Shown one piece after another: positions 36,510 to 46,108 of a stretch of DNA of 64,000 nucleotides (positions are counted from its first letter, which is position 1; each line of letters begins with the position of its first letter). Position numbers and translations under genes: made by a program. The notes below the pieces were generated by a model that was given only the letters and a program-made list of their open reading frames with translations, searched no databases and was not told where the DNA came from. This DNA comes from Aliivibrio sp. EL58 (GTDB taxonomy: Bacteria > Pseudomonadota > Gammaproteobacteria > Enterobacterales > Vibrionaceae), in assembly GCF_900312675.1 (NCBI RefSeq), contig NZ_OMPC01000009.1, positions 186,001-250,000 of the forward strand, given 5' to 3'.

Positions 36510-37472
36510 CTATTTACGGCAAAAAACTTTCGCTCTTCCCTTATATTCATCTATTTTATTTGGTGTCAGCATGGCTCTTTTTTCATCGAGAACATTACCA
36601 CCAAGCTCTGAGCTTACTAACTGAGCCGTCTGTAACATCAGTTTAAAGTTATGTTCAGCATCACCAAAACAAGGTAATGGTAAGAAGAATGAAATACCTG
36701 GTGTTGAAAACTCTTCACCTTCTGGGACTTGAAAATGCCCTGGCGAAACCATATTCGCAGTACTAAATAATACTTTTCCAGATCCAGAGAGATCCGAATG
36801 GCGATGATAGATCCCCATATCACCAAACACTAATCCATTTTGCTCAAGACTATTGAACAAACGATTTCCGTTAAAGCGTTCTGTTCCCATACCATGGACA
36901 TTAATTACAATAACGTCTTCTTCCGGCTCAGGCTCAGATTCTGGCTCTGGTTTTGTTTCTATAATCGGCGCAACCACCGGCTCTTCTACTATTATTGGTT
37001 TTTCAATATGTAGCTCTGGCTGAGGCTGTTTTTCTTGAACGATAGCGGTATCATCAATTGCCGAAAAGGAGATCATTGGCTCTTCTTCGATGATTATTTC
37101 TTCTTTTACCGGTATCTCATTAACTACTGCCTCCTGTCTTTCAACAGGCTGCTCTTTAATCACTGCAATAGGCTCTTCAACCGTATTGTCTTTATGCTCA
37201 AAATCAAAAAGAGGATCCTTTGAAAAAGCCGGTTCTTCGCGTGTAAATGCAGGCTCTTTTCTTTCTTTTGGCGTATTAGCCTCTTCTTTTGCTTGATCAA
37301 AACCACGCATAGGAGCGACTTCTTCTTCATCAATGTCTGAATCAAAATCGATGTCTACTTTTTTCCCAAATTTTGAGTTTGTTTCTTTTCGACTTGTCCA
37401 TAAGCCATGAAACAATAACGCCGCAATGGCCAATGCCCCAACAAGTATCAACACTAATCGCAATTCTTGCAT
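36510..37472 (-). CDS. zipA: Cell division protein ZipA
   Basis: Inner-membrane anchor for FtsZ at the septum. The 320-residue product has an N-terminal transmembrane segment (LVLILVGALAIAALLFHGLW) and a long acidic, proline/glutamate-rich linker (about residues 30-185). The C-terminal FtsZ-binding domain follows (DVIVINVHGMGTERFNGNRLF, GDMGIYHRH, ANMVSPGHF, TPGISFFLPLP). It is divergent from cysZ. Confidence 0.96.
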   Translation of the reverse strand: MQELRLVLILVGALAIAALLFHGLWTSRKETNSKFGKKVDIDFDSDIDEEEVAPMRGFDQAKEEANTPKERKEPAFTREEPAFSKDPLFDFEHKDNTVEEPIAVIKEQPVERQEAVVNEIPVKEEIIIEEEPMISFSAIDDTAIVQEKQPQPELHIEKPIIVEEPVVAPIIETKPEPESEPEPEEDVIVINVHGMGTERFNGNRLFNSLEQNGLVFGDMGIYHRHSDLSGSGKVLFSTANMVSPGHFQVPEGEEFSTPGISFFLPLPCFGDAEHNFKLMLQTAQLVSSELGGNVLDEKRAMLTPNKIDEYKGRAKVFCRK

Positions 37473-37760
37473 CGCTAACTCTCTGCTCTTCTGCTTTATT
37501 GAACTCCCCTCTTTTATCGATAAAAAGAAAGAAGCTAACTTTAACTACTATATTAAAGTAGTTTAACTAATCACGTTAATCTACCACTACTTCTTGATAA
37601 TGTACCAAATAATAGCCCCATTGTTGAATAACAAAATGAAAGTGGTGACATAAATCTTACATTTGAACAATTTGGACCGACTTTATTTACGGTAATTCCA
37701 TTTATTTGTGCTTATTTTTGAGTATAGTGAATACATGATACACAACCGTAAATTTTGATT

Positions 37761-38513
37761 ATGAATTCATTGAAACAAACTCAATCTGGTGTTCAGTACT
37801 TTTTTACTGGCATATCACTCGCAATGACACCAGGTATTCGTCGCTTTGTGTTTATCCCACTACTGATAAATTTTGTACTTTTAGGGGGATCGTTTTTTTA
37901 TCTATTTAATCAAATTGGTGGCTGGATTGAACAGATCTTAGCTCAAATTCCAAGTTGGTTAAATTGGCTATCTTATATATTGTGGCCCCTTATTGTTATC
38001 AGTATTCTTGCCGTCTTCTCTTATTTCTTTAGTACCATTGCAAACTGGATAGCTGCACCATTCAATGGTTTATTAGCGGAACACTTAGAAGCAAAGTTAA
38101 CCAATCAACCCGCTCCTGATGGTGGAGTTCTTGATGCTCTGAAAGATTTGCCACGGATCTTTACAAGAGAATGGCAAAAACTAAAATATTATCTACCAAA
38201 AGCATTAGGATTATTTATTCTATTTTTTATTCCTGCTATTGGTCAAAGTATCGCCCCTGTTTTATGGTTTTTGTTTACCGCTTGGATGATGGCAATTCAA
38301 TATTGCGATTACCCATTTGATAATCACAAAGTGCCATTTGAAACTATGCGAGACGATTTAAAGACTAAGCGTGGGAAATGCTTATCTTTTGGTGCTTTAG
38401 TTACCCTGTTTACTATGACTCCAATTTTAAACCTATTTGTGATGCCGATTGCGGTTTGTGGCGCGACCGCTATGTGGGTCGATGTGTATCGTAATGAACA
38501 TACAAACCGTTAA
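37761..38513 (+). CDS. cysZ: Sulfate transporter CysZ
   Basis: Inner-membrane sulfate permease feeding cysteine synthesis. The 250-residue protein starts [14 protein letters not shown] at 37761. It has several hydrophobic segments ([56 protein letters not shown] in parts) and the family motif [13 protein letters not shown]. It is divergent from zipA and upstream of cysK, the conserved zipA-cysZ-cysK order. Confidence 0.95.
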   Translation: MNSLKQTQSGVQYFFTGISLAMTPGIRRFVFIPLLINFVLLGGSFFYLFNQIGGWIEQILAQIPSWLNWLSYILWPLIVISILAVFSYFFSTIANWIAAPFNGLLAEHLEAKLTNQPAPDGGVLDALKDLPRIFTREWQKLKYYLPKALGLFILFFIPAIGQSIAPVLWFLFTAWMMAIQYCDYPFDNHKVPFETMRDDLKTKRGKCLSFGALVTLFTMTPILNLFVMPIAVCGATAMWVDVYRNEHTNR

Positions 38514-38646
38514 TCCATAACTTATAACCTTTTGATCCTTTCTCATTTAAGTAACTCTTCGTATTCTAAATAGGTAGAGTTACTCAAAAGAGTACAAAAA
38601 TCATAACCCATATAATCACGCTTACCGTAAAATGAAGGAACAGATC

Positions 38647-39615
38647 ATGACAAAGATTTACGAAGATAATTCTCAAACGATTGGTAATACACCGCTAGTT
38701 CGCCTTAATCGTGTAAGTAAAGGTAACGTATTAGCAAAAGTTGAAGCTCGTAACCCAAGCTTTAGTGTTAAGTGTCGTATTGGCGCCAACATGATTTGGG
38801 AAGCAGAAAAAGCAGGTACGTTAAAAGAAGGGATTGAGCTTGTTGAGCCGACGTCAGGTAATACGGGTGTTGCTCTTGCTTTTGTTGCTGCCGCTCGTGG
38901 TTATAAACTAACACTAACAATGCCTGCATCAATGAGTCTTGAGCGCCGTAAACTGCTTAAAGCACTAGGCGCAAACCTAGTATTAACAGAAGCACCTAAA
39001 GGTATGGGTGGCGCGATCGCAAAAGCAGAAGAAATTGTAGCAAGCGATCCAAGTAAGTACCTTCTTCTTCAACAGTTTAATAACCCTGCAAACCCTGAGA
39101 TCCACGAAAAAACGACAGGACCTGAGATCTGGGAAGCAACAGAAGGTAATGTTGATGTATTCGTTGCTGGTGTTGGTACTGGTGGTACATTAACAGGTAC
39201 AAGTCGCTTCCTTAAACACACTAAGAATAAAGCGGTACTTTCAGTTGCGGTTGAACCAGCTGAGTCTCCAGTGATTGCTCAAGCGCTTGCTGGTGAAGAA
39301 ATCAAACCTGCTCCACATAAGATCCAAGGTATTGGTGCTGGCTTTATTCCTGGAAACCTAGATTTAGCATTAATCGATCGCGTTGAAGCCGTAACTTCAG
39401 AAGATGCTATTGAAATGGCGCGTCGACTAATGGAAGAAGAAGGCATTTTAGCTGGTATCTCTTCTGGTGCTGCTGTGGTTGCAGCGAACCGTATTGCTGA
39501 GCTTCCAGAGTTTGCAGACAAACAAATTGTAGTGGTACTACCGAGTTCAGGAGAGCGCTACCTAAGTACTGCACTTTTTGCTGGTTTGTTTACAGAACAA
39601 GAAAACGAACAATAA
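38647..39615 (+). CDS. cysK: Cysteine synthase A
   Basis: O-acetylserine sulfhydrylase that makes cysteine from O-acetylserine and sulfide with pyridoxal phosphate. The 322-residue protein starts [19 protein letters not shown] at 38647, with GAAGGAACAG upstream. It carries the PLP lysine region ([10 protein letters not shown]), the substrate loop [12 protein letters not shown], the phosphate-binding [15 protein letters not shown], and SSGAAVVAA near the C-terminus. A terminator follows. Confidence 0.97.
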   Translation: MTKIYEDNSQTIGNTPLVRLNRVSKGNVLAKVEARNPSFSVKCRIGANMIWEAEKAGTLKEGIELVEPTSGNTGVALAFVAAARGYKLTLTMPASMSLERRKLLKALGANLVLTEAPKGMGGAIAKAEEIVASDPSKYLLLQQFNNPANPEIHEKTTGPEIWEATEGNVDVFVAGVGTGGTLTGTSRFLKHTKNKAVLSVAVEPAESPVIAQALAGEEIKPAPHKIQGIGAGFIPGNLDLALIDRVEAVTSEDAIEMARRLMEEEGILAGISSGAAVVAANRIAELPEFADKQIVVVLPSSGERYLSTALFAGLFTEQENEQ

Positions 39616-39653
39616 ATCTACGTTTTTCACGTGTTCAAATCAATTTTTCCTCC

Positions 39654-39680
39654 AAAAAAGCCCCTTATGGGGTTTTTTTG
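39654..39680 (+). terminator. Terminator of cysK
   Basis: AAAAAAGCCCC-TTAT-GGGGTTTTTTT is a short GC stem followed by T7. Confidence 0.93.
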
Positions 39681-39934
39681 TTGATTTCATTTCACTCCTT
39701 AGTAATAATCTAGCCACTTTATTTTTAGGTGTAAAATAATTACAATCCAAGATAAAGTATCAACATTAGACTCGTTTAATGTTACAAAATAAGAAAGAAT
39801 ATATAAATTACTGTCGTTAACCTATTTACTCTTAGACGGATTGTTTCTGAGGCTGTGATGTGCGAAAGTACAGTCATAAACAGAATTGGTTAACGACATT
39901 AATTCAACATAAAATATAAATCGGGGTATACACA

Positions 39935-40192
39935 ATGTATTCACAAGACGTAGTAATCACTGCAGAAAACGGCCTTCACACTCGTCCAGCGGCTCAGTTC
40001 GTTAAAGAAGCGAAAGGTTTTGATGCAAAAATCACTGTTACTTCTAACGGCAAAAGTGCAAGTGCTACTAGCCTTTTCAAACTTCAAACTTTAGGTCTAA
40101 CTAAAGGTACTAACGTAACTATCTCTGCTGAAGGCGCTCAAGAGAAAGCTGCAGTAGACCACCTAGTTAAACTAATGGATGAGCTGCACTAA
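39935..40192 (+). CDS. ptsH: PTS phosphocarrier protein HPr
   Basis: Carries phosphate from enzyme I to sugar-specific EIIA proteins. The 85-residue product has the active His in [12 protein letters not shown] and the regulatory-serine region in [13 protein letters not shown]. It is the first gene of ptsHI-crr. 253 bases upstream are gene-free and must carry the pts promoters. Confidence 0.98.
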   Translation: MYSQDVVITAENGLHTRPAAQFVKEAKGFDAKITVTSNGKSASATSLFKLQTLGLTKGTNVTISAEGAQEKAAVDHLVKLMDELH

Positions 40193-40248
40193 TCAGCTTT
40201 TTCTTTATTATTCTCATTCTCTAATTTGATCAATGTTAAGGTAAAGCT

Positions 40249-41973
40249 ATGATTTCAGGCATTCTAGCATCTCCAGGTATTGCTTTTGGTAAAGCATTAT
40301 TACTTCAGGAAGATGAAATTGTCCTAAACAAAACTCCAATCTCTGAATCTCAAGTAGAAGCAGAAGTTAAATGTTTCTTTGACGCTAGAGCTAAGTCTTC
40401 TGAGCAATTAGAAGCGGTTAAAGCGAAAGCGCTAGCAACATTCGGCGAAGAAAAAGAAGCAATTTTTGAGGGGCATATAATGCTTCTTGAAGATGAAGAG
40501 CTAGAAGAAGAAATCTTAGCCCTTATCAAAGACGACAAGCTTGCTGCTGATTTTGCAATTTACTCTGTAATTGAAGAACAAGCTTGTGCTCTTGAATCTT
40601 TAGATGATGATTATCTAAAAGAGCGCGCTACAGATATCCGTGATATCGGTAGCCGCTTTGTTAAAAATGCACTAGGCATCAACATTGTTTCACTAAGTGA
40701 TATCAATGAAGAAGTTATCCTAGTTGCTAACGATTTAACGCCTTCTGAAACAGCGCAAATCAACCTAGACTACGTTCTTGGTTTTGCTTGTGACATCGGC
40801 GGTCGTACATCTCATACTTCTATCATGGCGCGTTCTCTTGAACTTCCTGCTATCGTTGGTACTAACGATATCACTAAGCAAGTGAAAAACGGCGACATGC
40901 TAATTCTTGATGCGGTTAACAACAAAATTGTTATCAACCCATCAGAAGCAGAGCTAGCTGAATCTAAAAAAATCCGTGACACTTTAGTTGCAGAAAAAGA
41001 AGAACTAGCAAAACTTAAAGACCTACCAGCTATCACTCTAGATGGCCACCAAGTTGAAGTTTGCGGTAACATCGGTACAGTTAAAGACTGTGACGGTATC
41101 ATCCGTAACGGCGGCGAAGGTGTTGGTCTGTATCGTACAGAATTCCTATTCATGGATCGTGATGCACTTCCTACTGAAGAAGAGCAATATGTTGCTTATA
41201 AAGAAGTAGCAGAAGCGATGCATGGTGAGCCAGTGATCATCCGTACTATGGATATCGGTGGTGATAAAGATCTACCATACATGGATCTTCCTGAAGAGAT
41301 GAACCCATTCTTAGGATGGCGTGCAATCCGTATCAGTTTAGACCGTCGTGAAATTCTACGTGACCAATTACGTGGTATTTTACGTGCATCTGCACACGGT
41401 AAACTGCGTATAATGTTCCCAATGATCATTTCTGTTGAAGAAATCCGTGAGCTGAAAAAAGCAATCGAAGAATACAAAGTAGAACTTCGAGCTGAAGGCC
41501 TAGCATTTGACGAAAGCATCGAAATCGGTGTAATGGTTGAAACGCCAGCAGCTGCTGCAATTGCACATCACTTAGCGAAAGAAGTTAGCTTCTTCTCTAT
41601 CGGTACTAACGATTTAACACAATATACTCTTGCTGTTGACCGTGGTAACGAAATGATTTCTCACCTATACAACCCACTATCTCCAGCGGTTCTGCTTGTA
41701 ATTAAGCAAGTAATCGACGCTTCTCACAAAGAAGGCAAGTGGACTGGTATGTGTGGCGAGCTAGCGGGTGATGAGCGTGCAAGTTTACTTCTTCTAGGTA
41801 TGGGTTTAGACGAATTCAGCATGAGCGGTATCTCTATCCCTCTTGTTAAGAAAATCGTTCGTAACACAAACTTTGCGGCAGTAAAAGCAATGGCAGATGA
41901 AGCTCTTCAAATGCCTACAGCAGCAGAAATTGAAGCACACGTTGAAAAATTTATCGCAGAAAATACTAAGTAA
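40249..41973 (+). CDS. ptsI: PTS enzyme I
   Basis: Phosphoenolpyruvate-protein phosphotransferase that starts the PTS phosphate chain. The 574-residue product has the N-terminal HPr-binding domain, the phosphohistidine in [13 protein letters not shown], the PEP-binding region ([26 protein letters not shown]) and the C-terminal active-site cysteine in [20 protein letters not shown] precedes the ATG. It lies 56 bases after ptsH. Confidence 0.98.
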   Translation: MISGILASPGIAFGKALLLQEDEIVLNKTPISESQVEAEVKCFFDARAKSSEQLEAVKAKALATFGEEKEAIFEGHIMLLEDEELEEEILALIKDDKLAADFAIYSVIEEQACALESLDDDYLKERATDIRDIGSRFVKNALGINIVSLSDINEEVILVANDLTPSETAQINLDYVLGFACDIGGRTSHTSIMARSLELPAIVGTNDITKQVKNGDMLILDAVNNKIVINPSEAELAESKKIRDTLVAEKEELAKLKDLPAITLDGHQVEVCGNIGTVKDCDGIIRNGGEGVGLYRTEFLFMDRDALPTEEEQYVAYKEVAEAMHGEPVIIRTMDIGGDKDLPYMDLPEEMNPFLGWRAIRISLDRREILRDQLRGILRASAHGKLRIMFPMIISVEEIRELKKAIEEYKVELRAEGLAFDESIEIGVMVETPAAAAIAHHLAKEVSFFSIGTNDLTQYTLAVDRGNEMISHLYNPLSPAVLLVIKQVIDASHKEGKWTGMCGELAGDERASLLLLGMGLDEFSMSGISIPLVKKIVRNTNFAAVKAMADEALQMPTAAEIEAHVEKFIAENTK

Positions 41974-42049
41974 TAGTATAGTTGCAAAGAATTAAATATA
42001 GCCACTAAGTTTTAGTGGCTATTTAATATAAACTTTAGGGAGCTACACA

Positions 42050-42559
42050 ATGGGTCTGTTTGACAAAATTAAAAGCGCATTTTCTTCTGAAAGCGCTGAC
42101 GCTGGTGCTATCGACATCATCGCACCTCTTTCTGGTGAAATTGTAAACATCGAAGATGTGCCAGACGTAGTGTTCGCTGAAAAAATCGTTGGTGACGGTA
42201 TTGCTATCAAACCTGCTGGCAACAAAATGGTTGCTCCAGTAAACGGTACAATCGGTAAAATCTTCGAAACTAACCACGCTTTCTCTATCGAATCTAACGA
42301 CGGCATCGAGCTTTTCGTTCACTTCGGTATCGATACTGTTGAACTTAAAGGTCAAGGCTTTACTCGTATCGCTGAAGAAGGCCAAGAAGTTAAAGCTGGC
42401 GACACTGTAATCGAATTTGATCTTGCGTACCTAGAAGAGCACGCTAAATCAACGCTTACTCCAGTTGTTATCTCTAACATGGACGAAATCAAAGAGCTTA
42501 CTAAGCTTTCTGGTGCTGTTACTGTTGGTGAATCTCCAGTTCTTAAAGTAACTAAATAA
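42050..42559 (+). CDS. crr: Glucose-specific PTS component EIIA
   Basis: EIIA-Glc, which passes phosphate to EIIB-Glc and regulates adenylate cyclase and non-PTS permeases (inducer exclusion). The 169-residue product has [14 protein letters not shown] and two active-site histidines (TNHAFSIES and [14 protein letters not shown]). AGGGAGCTACACA precedes the ATG. It lies 76 bases after ptsI and ends with a strong terminator. Confidence 0.98.
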   Translation: MGLFDKIKSAFSSESADAGAIDIIAPLSGEIVNIEDVPDVVFAEKIVGDGIAIKPAGNKMVAPVNGTIGKIFETNHAFSIESNDGIELFVHFGIDTVELKGQGFTRIAEEGQEVKAGDTVIEFDLAYLEEHAKSTLTPVVISNMDEIKELTKLSGAVTVGESPVLKVTK

Positions 42560-42597
42560 CCTTTCCTAATCGATTGATTTAGTTTACACAAGACATT

Positions 42598-42645
42598 AAA
42601 AAGGCCGCTGTTATCTCTTAGAGAAAACAGCGGCCTTTTTGTATC
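42598..42645 (+). terminator. Terminator of ptsHI-crr
   Basis: AAAAAGGCCGCTGTT and AACAGCGGCCTTTTT flank a short loop. It is T-rich on both sides, so it can act in either direction. Confidence 0.95.
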
Positions 42646-42698
42646 TGCCCTAATATAAATAATCAAGCAAATACCATTATTTCTAATGGTACCTACTT

Positions 42699-42860
42699 AT
42701 ACCAATCGTAGTAAATAACTGATCACCCTAGCTGGTTAAAATGCTCGATAACTGCGTTGAATTTTTTGATTGTAGAATAACTACTTATCAAAAAAATTCG
42801 TCTTGTTCTCAAGCATTTTTCCTGCGCTATTTCTGATCACTTACTTACTGTGATTGGTAT
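42699..42860. mobile_element. 162 bp near-palindromic MITE-like element
   Basis: The element starts ATACCAATCGTAGTAAATAA and ends with the imperfect inverse TTACTGTGATTGGTAT. The symmetry continues inward: TGATCA near both ends, AATGCTCGA against CAAGCATTT, and a centre with GAATTTTTTGAT/ATCAAAAAAATTC. TTA flanks the TACC...GGTA core on both sides, a possible target duplication. It has no coding capacity. It sits in the gap between crr and the DyP peroxidase gene. I recall elements of this look being common in Vibrionaceae. Confidence 0.8.
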
Positions 42861-42877
42861 TAAACTTTAGAGCAAAA

Positions 42878-43783
42878 TTATTTAACTTTTAGCTCAGCGA
42901 ACATTTCTTGTGATGGTGCGAAGAAATAACCACCAGTAACAGCATCTGTAAAGCGTAATAGTTGATCTGTTTTACCATCGATTTCACCGTACATGCTATC
43001 TAACATAACCTGGAAGTTATGAACAGAATGACAGTATGCGATGAACAATAAACCATGATCGCCAGAAACTGAGCCGTATGGCAAGCTATGACGTAAAATC
43101 TTAACGCCTTTACCATCTTCTTTAATATCTACTCGACCTACGTGAGAGGCTGCTGGAACGTCCTCTAGCTCTATTGAATCAGGCTTAGTACGACCAATAA
43201 CTTTTTCTTGTGCAGATACAGATAAACGATTCCATGCCGGGATCTTGTGAATGAATCGTTGGCACATCATGTAACTGCCACCCGCAAATTCACCATCAGC
43301 AATTAATGCCACTTCTGCACGCGCTTCATTTTTTGGATTTTCAGTGCCATCAATAAAGTCGGTCATATCACGAGAATCTAAAAAACGATAACCAGACACT
43401 TCTTCTTTGATTTCAACATGCTCAGAAATAACATTCATCAGTTTACGTAAAATATAGAAGTGTAAATCGTGGCGGTTTGAGTGGATATGAATATAAACAT
43501 CACCATGGGTTGCGGGAGCAATTATATCGCCTTTACCCAATTGCTTAAATTTAGCCAATTCAGAAGGCATAGGTGCGGATAATGTAGACCAGAAATCTGC
43601 GCCAAAAGAGATCGCGCTACTTAAATTTGCGCCTGGTTGCTCTTCGTTTAATTCAGAGATTAAAGATGGCAGTGATTGTAACTGCTCAAGAACAAGCTGA
43701 GGATTACTGTTAATATTTATCGTTACATATAATGCAAAGCGATCTGGTTCTGGCAGTAGTGCCGTTTGAGGGGTGTAAGACAT
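42878..43783 (-). CDS. yfeX: DyP-type heme peroxidase (YfeX-like)
   Basis: Cytoplasmic heme peroxidase of the dye-decolorising family. The 301-residue product has the catalytic GxxDG-type motif in DFIDGTENP, the proximal histidine region PAASHVGRV, and the distal arginine in KILRHSLPYG. It has no Tat or Sec signal. Relatives are debated as porphyrinogen oxidases or deferrochelatases. Upstream on the same strand lie two small envelope genes; the yfeX-yfeZ association is known from enterics. GGAACTGAGTTC precedes the ATG. Confidence 0.93.
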   Translation of the reverse strand: MSYTPQTALLPEPDRFALYVTININSNPQLVLEQLQSLPSLISELNEEQPGANLSSAISFGADFWSTLSAPMPSELAKFKQLGKGDIIAPATHGDVYIHIHSNRHDLHFYILRKLMNVISEHVEIKEEVSGYRFLDSRDMTDFIDGTENPKNEARAEVALIADGEFAGGSYMMCQRFIHKIPAWNRLSVSAQEKVIGRTKPDSIELEDVPAASHVGRVDIKEDGKGVKILRHSLPYGSVSGDHGLLFIAYCHSVHNFQVMLDSMYGEIDGKTDQLLRFTDAVTGGYFFAPSQEMFAELKVK

Positions 43784-43865
43784 GAACTCAGTTCCTTTCT
43801 ATTTTGAATTAACTGAGTCCATTATATGTAATAAATCATGGGATTGTTTGATAATTAATAAGAGT

Positions 43866-44258
43866 TTATGAAGAAATCACTTCTACTGATAATTTTACGG
43901 TTTCTTTTGCTGAAGAATCAGAAACCATATAGGATTCTTGATTGTTAAGTTTAGTAATTATAGTGGGTGCACATAACACTCTCACCCGACCTTCACTCTC
44001 TTCTTCTACCACACGAAAAGCTATTTCTACATTCTCTGCGTCGATGTTCTTAATCTCAGCCCATGCTTTAACTTGAGACTGTTTATCAATTGAATTAAAC
44101 ACCAATGTTTCTTCACCCAATACCAATGAAGATGATGAATTTGTCATATATTGTAAATTAGGGCGATTAATCTCTAACCCAACATCTAATTGCCAATCCG
44201 CCATTGCTAACGGACTTAATAAAGCACTAAATAATAGCGCACTTGTTGATAAATCCAT
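43866..44258 (-). CDS. Small secreted beta-rich protein
   Basis: I do not recognise the family. The 130-residue product has a signal peptide (ALLFSALLSPLAMA, cleavage before DWQLDVGLEI) and a mature part rich in beta-forming residues, with one cysteine. The segment RVLCAPTIITKLNNQESYMV resembles the (V)L.AP...T.NN.EA motif seen in secretin-type domains, but the similarity is short. AGAGGAGTCGAC precedes the ATG. It lies 13 bases after the DUF2919 gene and 82 before yfeX, where enterics have yfeY. Confidence 0.75.
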   Translation of the reverse strand: MDLSTSALLFSALLSPLAMADWQLDVGLEINRPNLQYMTNSSSSLVLGEETLVFNSIDKQSQVKAWAEIKNIDAENVEIAFRVVEEESEGRVRVLCAPTIITKLNNQESYMVSDSSAKETVKLSVEVISS

Positions 44259-44271
44259 TGTCGACTCCTCT

Positions 44272-44721
44272 TTAAGTCAAACTAAAGCATATTTTTACTC
44301 TCTTACTACGAAGTAAAAAAATTAAAAACCAACTAAGAAGCAAGATAAGAACTGCACTGCTTAATTGAAACTCTCCTCGATTAATCACAACCGATTTAAT
44401 TAACATTATGAGATCGATAAGTACCATCATAATAGTTAGCCATCGACCTTGCTTCCAAAGGGTGAGCATAAAAGGGCGTGTGGGCTTTTTAAAGCTGCTT
44501 AACCACATAAAAAAGACAATCGGTAAGCTTAGATATAAACTTGTATACAGACTTGAATGGCTTGGATAAAACAGTGAAAGTAAATCTGCGCCTTGTTCTC
44601 GACTCGCTCCTGCCATTACAAAAACAACAACAGAGCGGATTAATAGTGCCCAACCGAACCATAACCAGATCGGTGGTTTTAACCAGCCATGTTCGTCATA
44701 TGCATCAAATGAATACTGCAT
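44272..44721 (-). CDS. yfeZ: DUF2919 inner-membrane protein (YfeZ-like)
   Basis: Integral membrane protein of 149 residues with about four hydrophobic segments (WLWFGWALLIRSVVVFVMA, LYLSLPIVFFMWL, WLTIMMVLIDLIMLI, AVLILLLSWFLIFLL). The N-terminal YDEHGWLKPP and the early WALLIRS fit DUF2919. The function is unknown. It is the first of three genes ending with yfeX, the same association as in E. coli. Confidence 0.85.
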   Translation of the reverse strand: MQYSFDAYDEHGWLKPPIWLWFGWALLIRSVVVFVMAGASREQGADLLSLFYPSHSSLYTSLYLSLPIVFFMWLSSFKKPTRPFMLTLWKQGRWLTIMMVLIDLIMLIKSVVINRGEFQLSSAVLILLLSWFLIFLLRSKRVKICFSLT

Positions 44722-44921
44722 TTTTCTACCTTAAAAATAACTATCTTCTTAGTAGACTTGTTCAGCTTACTAAAATGATTAAAAATAACGATTAGATAAA
44801 ATTAAAACTTTGAGCTCACAACGGTTCAAAGATCAAAAGCAATGTTGCCATCACACTTTGCATCGCTTACTGTTTATGTATATATGCACATACTCCAAAT
44901 TGTTTAAAATAAAGAATAATT

Positions 44922-45281
44922 ATGACAAATAATAAAAAAACCAATGAGACCGTTTCAGTTGAATCCCAACAAGAAGCGATGAAGATAGCTAAAGCTACAC
45001 AAAAACCGGCACAAACAAAAGAACAAACCAAATTGATTGCTCAAGGAATAGAAAAAGGAATTACTCTTTATAAGAAGCAGCAAAAAGAGAGAGCAAGAGA
45101 AGCGGATAAGTTAAAGAAAAAAACACAGCGTCAAAAGCAAAATAATTCAGCCTCTGCAACACTAGAAGAGAAGAAAATCCAGCAGGAAAATATCACGACA
45201 GAAACGAATAAAACCTTACCTTGGATTCTATTGGCTGTAAGCTGGGCAGGCTTTATTTATTATACTGTACTTGGCATTTAA
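44922..45281 (+). CDS. DUF2956 family protein
   Basis: A 119-residue protein of unknown function. The first 90 residues are highly charged and helical (KQQKERAREADKLKKKTQRQKQ), and a single transmembrane segment lies at the C-terminus (PWILLAVSWAGFIYYTVLGI). This layout, tail-anchored with a basic cytoplasmic coil, matches the vibrio/Shewanella DUF2956 family as I know it. It converges on the nap operon across a two-way terminator. Confidence 0.8.
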   Translation: MTNNKKTNETVSVESQQEAMKIAKATQKPAQTKEQTKLIAQGIEKGITLYKKQQKERAREADKLKKKTQRQKQNNSASATLEEKKIQQENITTETNKTLPWILLAVSWAGFIYYTVLGI

Positions 45282-45296
45282 CCCACTAAAAAACAA

Positions 45297-45335
45297 TAAA
45301 AAAAGAGATGAACAATAAGCTCATCTCTTTTTTAT
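45297..45335. terminator. Bidirectional terminator between DUF2956 gene and nap operon
   Basis: AAAAAAGAGATGA and TCATCTCTTTTTT flank a 9-base loop, giving T tracts on both strands for the two convergent units. Confidence 0.9.
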
Positions 45336-45359
45336 TTTACTAATACGTAAGTAAATTAA

Positions 45360-45491
45360 CTATTCTTTATCGGCTTTAAGTGATAACACCCAAATAGATA
45401 ACACAGCAACAGCAACAAACCCACCAAGGATAATACTAGGCATTGCAATGTAACCTAACGTATGCCAAATAACAGACTCTAATGTACTCAT
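45360..45491 (-). CDS. 43-residue membrane peptide ending the nap operon
   Basis: A tiny gene starting MSTLESVIWHTLGYIAMP with GGAGATAGC before the ATG. A single hydrophobic stretch (ILGGFVAVAVLSIWVLSL) is followed by a charged end (KADKE). It starts 9 bases after the napC stop on the same strand. Family knowledge: short TIGR02808-type proteins and NapE are small membrane peptides found with nap genes and of unclear role. Sequence and position fit the former. Confidence 0.8.
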   Translation of the reverse strand: MSTLESVIWHTLGYIAMPSIILGGFVAVAVLSIWVLSLKADKE

Positions 45492-45500
45492 GCTATCTCC

Positions 45501-46076
45501 TTACCAACCTTCAACGCCAGACATGTCAGGCAGTTTATGAGCAATACCTTTATGACAATCTACACAGGTTTTATCGCCTGATGCTAATGCCGTTGAGTGT
45601 TGCTTCGCACTACGAGGTCCTTGCTCTGAGAAATCCATGTAGTTAAATTCATGGCAGTTACGACACTCTTGGGAGTTATTCTCTTTCATTCGGTGCCATT
45701 CTCGTTCAGCTAGATGACCACGACGTTCTTTGAATTTCTCTTCAGTATCAATCGTTTTAGTTACGTAATGCGCAAACAATTCTTTTGATGCTTGAACTTT
45801 ACGTACGATTTTATCTGTCCAGTTATGAGGTACGTGACAATCAGAACAGATAGCACGAACTCCTGAACGGTTTGAGTAGTGAATCGTTTCTTGGATCTCT
45901 TTAACGATTGGTGCGTGACAGCCAGAACAGAATTCTTCTGTGTTGGTTGCTTCCATACCAGTGTTAAATGCGCCCCAGAAAAGTAAACCACCCATAAAGC
46001 CCATAAATAGGACAATACCTACTGCCGCTTTACTTGGAGATGAAAAACGCTTCCAAAATGCTTTTAATAATTTCAT
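45501..46076 (-). CDS. napC: Tetraheme quinol dehydrogenase NapC
   Basis: Membrane-anchored cytochrome c that oxidises quinol and passes electrons to NapB/NapA. The 191-residue product has an N-terminal anchor (AAVGIVLFMGFMGGLLFWGAF) and four heme motifs (CSGCH, CSDCH, CRNCH, CVDCH), with the C-terminal KGIAHKLP. It is the last canonical gene of napFDABC. No napG or napH is present, so NapC is the only quinol route visible here. Confidence 0.97.
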   Translation of the reverse strand: MKLLKAFWKRFSSPSKAAVGIVLFMGFMGGLLFWGAFNTGMEATNTEEFCSGCHAPIVKEIQETIHYSNRSGVRAICSDCHVPHNWTDKIVRKVQASKELFAHYVTKTIDTEEKFKERRGHLAEREWHRMKENNSQECRNCHEFNYMDFSEQGPRSAKQHSTALASGDKTCVDCHKGIAHKLPDMSGVEGW

Positions 46077-46108
46077 GTATAGCCTCTCTTAACTTTATTG
46101 GCTATCAA

